The notes under the pieces: generated by a model
The model's database searches: none
What the model was told of the DNA's origin: nothing
The model's input: only the letters and a program-made list of their open reading frames with translations
Assembly (NCBI GenBank): GCA_001600875.1
Contig: BCLD01000003.1
Coordinates: forward strand, 1,200,536-1,264,535
Direction of reading: 5' to 3'
Source: Solicoccozyma terricola
Taxonomy: Eukaryota > Basidiomycota > Tremellomycetes > Filobasidiales > Piskurozymaceae
DNA: 64,000 nucleotides
Shown here: one piece after another, positions 59,771-64,000 of the stretch
Position numbering within the stretch: the stretch's first letter is position 1
Layout: each line of letters starts with the position of its first letter
Translations under genes and position numbers: made by a program

Positions 59771-60760
59771 CTAAACCAAATCAAGCGATGGAGGTGCAGC
59801 ATCTCCCTCTCGCGCTTTATGTATCTTGATCTGCTCGTATGGTCTATCATCGCAAAGCAAGCTCGTGTTTTCAGTATCGAGAGCACCTTTGATTCGGATT
59901 TTCATCAAACCCACCGATCATTCGCATCCACACGGACAGCTGCTAATCTCTGTACTGTGTTCATCCCAGTTGAAACTCGACCGAAGATGGTGTGTTTGCC
60001 GTCGAGGAAGGGAGTCGGTGCAAGGGTAATGAAGAATTGGGATCCTAAGAGCCGCAGGGTTTGATAAATCATCAGCTGAATGTCAGACGCGCGTGTATGC
60101 GAAATGCTTACCGTTGGTATTTGGTCCTGTAGAAAGGAAAGGCAGTCCACAACATGGGAAAGACAGTCAGATTCCCACCACACGAGCTAGAGGGAAGCAT
60201 ATCCAGGACTAACCGGCATTCGCCATCGCTCTGTGAAACCCAGGTTGAACAGCCGTCAACGTCGTGGTCAATGGCACCGAGAATAGAATCCCACTCACAG
60301 AATACCAGCTCCTACAAACCTCAGCTCCGGATGTATCTCATCCTCGCTACACACGCAGGTCACCGACTTGTTCAGCGAGAGCCATGTCGACACGGAGAGG
60401 AACAATACACTGACAACTTGTTCCCGTAGATTGACGAACCACCTCGTCCAGTGCCAGTAGGATCACCACCTTGAATCATAAAGTCCTGCGTGGTCCACCG
60501 CGGCGTAAGCCAAGGCAAGGACACCTCCAAGCTCTTGATTATACTCACTGCGATTATGCGGTGGAATATCACACCATTGTAATACCCTCGCTTTGCTAGT
60601 TCGGTAAAGTTCTTGCATGTCTGAAAGGTCGAGACAGTCAGTCAGTTTTTTGTGAGCCTGCGTGGGGCTGTGAGCACGTGAAGCTGACCTTGGGAGCATG
60701 CTGTGTGTACAGCTCAACTGTGAATGAGCCAACGGAGGTGTCTAGGGTAACATAGGACAT
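59771..60760 (-). CDS. CYP1: Peptidyl-prolyl cis-trans isomerase, PPIL1/Cyp1 type
   Basis: Single-domain cyclophilin; the PPIL1 subgroup associates with SKIP/Prp45 in the spliceosome. Eight inferred exons (60760-60689, 60620-60549, 60485-60418, 60346-60299, 60230-60214, 60126-60112, 60044-59915, 59843-59771) give 164 residues, normal for the family. It starts [18 protein letters not shown]. The active-site block is [19 protein letters not shown], followed by [29 protein letters not shown] and [14 protein letters not shown], with Arg, Phe, Met, Gln and His of the catalytic pocket present. The position of the cyclosporin-contacting Trp is Leu (FLDGKH), as in PPIL1. Exons 5 and 6 have 17 and 15 nt and are required by phase to make AMANAGPNTNG. 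The stop TAG is at 59771-59773. Confidence 0.94.
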
Positions 60761-60986
60761 GGTATATGCGAGCGAGTGTTACAGACTGATGTTGTTCGAC
60801 GGTCTGAACCAGAGACGGTCGACTACATTCAAGTGCGGCACGTGATTCACCCTCTCGCCACTCGACCCTTAATGAGGTCGATAGCGCATACATCTCACCG
60901 CCATGCCTGGCTGGGCCTGCAGTGTATGCCTCGCACGAGCGGCCAATTTGGCTTGCGGAGGACCAATATCAGCTCCGAGCCAGGCC

Positions 60987-63083
60987 TCAAGCCGGGTTCC
61001 CCGCAGCGCCCAACTTACCGGTTGTCGGAACATCTCGACTGAGCTCCTCTCCAAACGCTGCATCTTCTGATACTCCTTCTTCTATGTCATAGCTGAGATA
61101 GACACCCTCTTCTGTCATCTGCAAAGTGTGTACTGAGAAAAGATTCCGTACTGGGAAGTGGCGAATGCGCGTGTCTCCAGCTCGACCAGTGAACGGGTCG
61201 CGGTCAATGCTAATACGACAGAGAAGGTTGGGCATTGTATAGGTCTGCTTTCCAGGTGATGATCAGCTGAGGCATTTAAACGATCGATGAATGCTTCGGA
61301 CGGCTCACTTTTACGGTCAAGACCGCATAGTCACCATGACATGCCAGATTGTCTATCTTGTTGTCGTCAATATCGCTCCGCATGTCCAGCAATCGGATCC
61401 TGTGCGATAACAACCTATTGATTCCGGCTTCGTTCTCCTCTTCAACTCTCAGAAGCGATTTATAGTCGAGAAAAATGAATACGAAGCCACTCTTGGCAAC
61501 GAGGTATAGATCTCGATTGGTATAATGTACGCTAGTTGACGAAGATAGTGAGGAGTCGGCTTTGACATTCTCAAGCGCGGATTACTTACCCCTTCAGGTG
61601 ATGCATCGCAACAAAGGCCGGGTATTCATCCCGCCGCACAATTTCGGAAAATGAAGGCGAGATAGAGAGACTTTTCGTCGCTGGATTGTAGCGCCACGAC
61701 GCCTCAGGCGAGAAATCGTTCGGTGTGTCGAAAGTCTTCTGATATTCAAACTTTGCAAAACCAGTCATTGCGCCCTCGTCGACAAATCCATCATCTCTGG
61801 AGAAGCGGAAGACACCATTTCCGGTTCGACGGTCGTAGATGTTGAACGAGTCGGCTGTCAAACAGAAGGGGGAATAAGGGGTCAAGTTGCCGAAAGTATT
61901 GTATTGATAGGTTGCCACATTGCCCACCATGAACGATGTACAGGAACTCGGTGTCAAACTCAACATACTGCGGACGACGATTTTTTTTCAGTCAATAGTT
62001 CCATCGTCATTGAAGCTTCTGCGCAACTCACCTGGAGGTCACTGAGTATGAAGGTGGAATAAGTACGGATTAACTTCTTCGTTCGTAGGTCTGGATAGTG
62101 GGGTGGTGATGAGTCATGAAAGCTACTCATTTATGACAGTTGACAGAGAATTTTACTAACTCACCCCACAGTGATGCCTCGGTCATCGAAGCTGTCATCA
62201 AAGTCGTTCCTACGCAGCGTAGGGCGAAGTAATTGCCTTCTGGGATGATGTAACCATGCTCCACGAGCTGACGCTCAACGATTCGCGATGTAGTTGCTTC
62301 AGTACATGATGGACCTGATTCCCTCGTCTCAGCATCTAACGATGCTAGCTCTTCGTGCACTAGTTCTGGAGTCTTCCATATCCTCAGTCTACCTGAAAAC
62401 ACCCAGCGTGATGCATGGTCATGTTTTGGTAGCCTCATAGCAACGACGCACATCATTCCACGGCTTACGATGTTGACTGGCCACGAGATAGCCATCTCCC
62501 AGCTCAAGATGAGCGTACGGTCCTACCGCGTCAATGCATTGTATTTCTTCGCGAGTGTCCAAGTCGAACACCCGTAACTTGCCGTCGTCTGTGAATAGCC
62601 ATTCCTCTACCGTCAGCAGTGTGGGGTGGCGCAGAGTAATACTTCGGCCGAACCTTCCTGCGAAGAAGTGAACAACATTCTTTGCTCTTGATCGACCTTG
62701 ATCCTCCATACTGATTCATCTTCGGGAACGATCCAACGATCGTTCGTCAAGCATTCTTTTCTCCTATAGTCGGTTAGCTTCTGGCATTGACCTTTGCAGT
62801 GATGTTCGAAGTAAGCCGCATTTCGAGAGCATCGTTAGGCATATGTTGACTTACAGACACTCTTCCACGTCCGATGAGTCTCACTCATATCCTTGCAAGG
62901 TGCTCTCGAATGAAACTCATCAATCGCCCTCCGTTGCCACAACACTTTGTCGTTCTTGTCCGTTATCACGACGGCGTGCCAGGCTTTGGAGGTGCAACTG
63001 AGGGAGAGCACATCCTTGTACGGAAGGCATGAGATAATTTGAAGACCAAGTTCGAGTGGCAGTGCTGAGAGGAGGTCGTTCAT
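60987..63083 (-). CDS. F-box protein
   Basis: Probable substrate receptor of an SCF ubiquitin ligase. Eight inferred exons (63083-62855, 62696-62469, 62392-62165, 62090-62032, 61967-61928, 61854-61590, 61531-61309, 61244-60987) give about 509 residues. The F-box is at the N-terminus: LPLELGLQIISCLPYKDVLS and CTSKAWHAVV. Downstream the sequence is beta-rich with WD-like repeats (WLFTDDGKLRVFDLDTREEI, LEHG-type turns, YIVHADSFNIYDRRTGNGVF), suggesting a propeller that binds substrate, though no canonical WD40 repeat is complete. The join of exons 1 and 2 is uncertain: several acceptors between about 62780 and 62696 are possible and only the one at 62697 was found to keep the downstream frame. 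The last acceptor is a tandem AAGCAG, so exon 8 may start at 61247 or 61244. Confidence 0.82.
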
Positions 63084-63326
63084 GGCGATGTAATGTTGGG
63101 CAGCTCGGATGCATGGGACTTGGACTGGGAATACGGCGTTGTCTGCTATAACGTGCTGACGTCATCAAAGCCCGAACTGGGACTTTGGCTGTTTTGAAGG
63201 ATATTTCATTTGCTGTTTGTACACGCACAAGTGTGCCTATTGGCTGGCCTTCCTGTACAAGAATGTCACAATATGCTGCTTCTCCTCTTCGTTATTCCTG
63301 TTCTATTTCTATCCTTCTCCCTCTCC

Positions 63327-64000
63327 TCAACCCTGATTGAAGTAAGACTGACTCGGAGGTGCCGAGTGAATGTAATTGGGCATGCTGAGCACCGGGACAG
63401 ACGACGAACCCATTGGTACCAACCCGTAGTCTGTCGAGGTGATGCTGCCTGGTTGTGAAACCGCTTGCATATGCTGGTGCAGAGCGGCATCCAATTCGGT
63501 TTGCATACCATGATTGAATGTAGGATATGATCTGATGGCAACCGAAGAGATTAGCCAATATCCTGAAAGAGACGACTTATCAAAGAGCACGACTTACACG
63601 TTCGGGTCATATCCACGCGAGGCCATGAGCTGCATCTCTGTTGGCATACCTGGCATCATCCCAACACCATCGCCCGATCCCATGCGAGAGGTGGATCCCA
63701 TTGCCGCAGCAGACGTTCCTGATTCGACATCCGGTATCATACCGGGACCAGACACGACCGTCACGTTGAAGGTGGCGGATAACTGATGGTAATTATCTGC
63801 AGCATCATAGAACTGCAACAAAATGAGAGGTCAGTTATGTCATCCCTATCACGGGGCATCTGATGATCGCTCACCGACGCTATGGCCGTCACCTGACCCC
63901 CCACGTCCCCTTCCTGGGGGACACCCGTCAACAACTTATCCTCCCATCTCATCCATCGCGGTAATGATCCCTCAGGACTATGGTATTCGACCTTCAGTCC
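63327..64000 (-). CDS. C-terminal part of an unidentified protein with a cadherin-like fold segment
   Basis: The gene enters from the right edge. Exons seen are 64000-63875, 63812-63598 and 63531-63327, giving the last 181 residues. The first 70 residues read like a putative-Ig/dystroglycan-cadherin (He_PIG) repeat: LPRWMRWEDKLLTGVPQEGD followed by an Asp/Asn-rich turn and ATFNVTVVSG. The remainder is Met/Gly/Ser/Pro-rich and probably disordered (GMMPGMPTEMQLM, SMPNYIHSAPPSQSYF). I cannot name the protein. Such a repeat near the C-terminus of a protein without a visible membrane span would be unusual for an Axl2-like surface protein. The family assignment of the repeat is from pattern memory only. 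Confidence 0.75.

Noticed and set aside
1..64000. CRISPR arrays, prophage, bacterial operons or ribosome binding sites
   Set aside because: The DNA is eukaryotic, with dense spliceosomal introns throughout. No spaced direct repeats of array type and no transposase or reverse transcriptase frame were seen.

Overview
The window is nuclear DNA from a filamentous-lineage or yeast-like basidiomycete, most like a Tremellomycete (Cryptococcus/Kwoniella-type). The reasons are the very high intron density (29 inferred exons in MSH3, 15 in the complex I gene), introns mostly of 50-80 nt with GTRNGY donors, CTRAY-like branch sites and YAG acceptors, compact spacing on both strands, and gene families of fungal type (Zn2Cys6 regulator, Sho1, Hom3, DUF3455). 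Exon models were built by hand from splice signals and reading-frame phase. For almost all genes the summed exon length is divisible by three and the joined protein is continuous with its family.

Layout. 1-1873: 3' part of a serine carboxypeptidase (+). 1919-7011 (-): an unresolved hypothetical gene and TEL2. 7370-10730 (+): MAU2/SCC4 cohesin loader. 10992-14883 (-): a secreted DUF3455 protein and the nucleolar SRP40/Nopp140-like protein. 15969-26598 (+): a Zn2Cys6 transcription factor, a pyridoxal-reductase-like aldo/keto reductase and CTF18. 26894-27870 (-) and 28083-30771 (+): ISA2 and the complex I 51-kDa subunit, head to head. 31149-38481 (-): an unrecognised coiled-coil nuclear protein, aspartokinase (HOM3) and a large-subunit catalase. 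38893-43169 (+): HAT1 and a BTB protein. 43424-44847 (-) and 45033-50296 (+): an INP54-like 5-phosphatase and MSH3, head to head. 50374-55165 (-): YSH1 (CPSF73) and ATG14. 55548-59404 (+): RIB7 and SHO1. 59771-64000 (-): a PPIL1-type cyclophilin, an F-box protein and the C-terminal part of an unidentified gene.

Taken together this is an ordinary housekeeping segment, not an island. No transposon, CRISPR array, tRNA, rRNA or secondary-metabolite cluster was seen. Four genome-maintenance genes (TEL2, MAU2, CTF18, MSH3) lie in the first 50 kb. Two mitochondrial iron-sulfur genes share a 212-bp promoter. The most unusual structural signals are a run of 14, 5, 9 and 18-nt exons that together spell the 4Fe-4S ligand motif of the complex I gene, and a recurring set of long homopolymeric C/G tracts (up to C38) placed in introns or immediately before start codons. 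I did not find convincing evidence of a previously undescribed system; the best unknowns are the genes at 1919-3090, 31149-32240 and 63327-64000.
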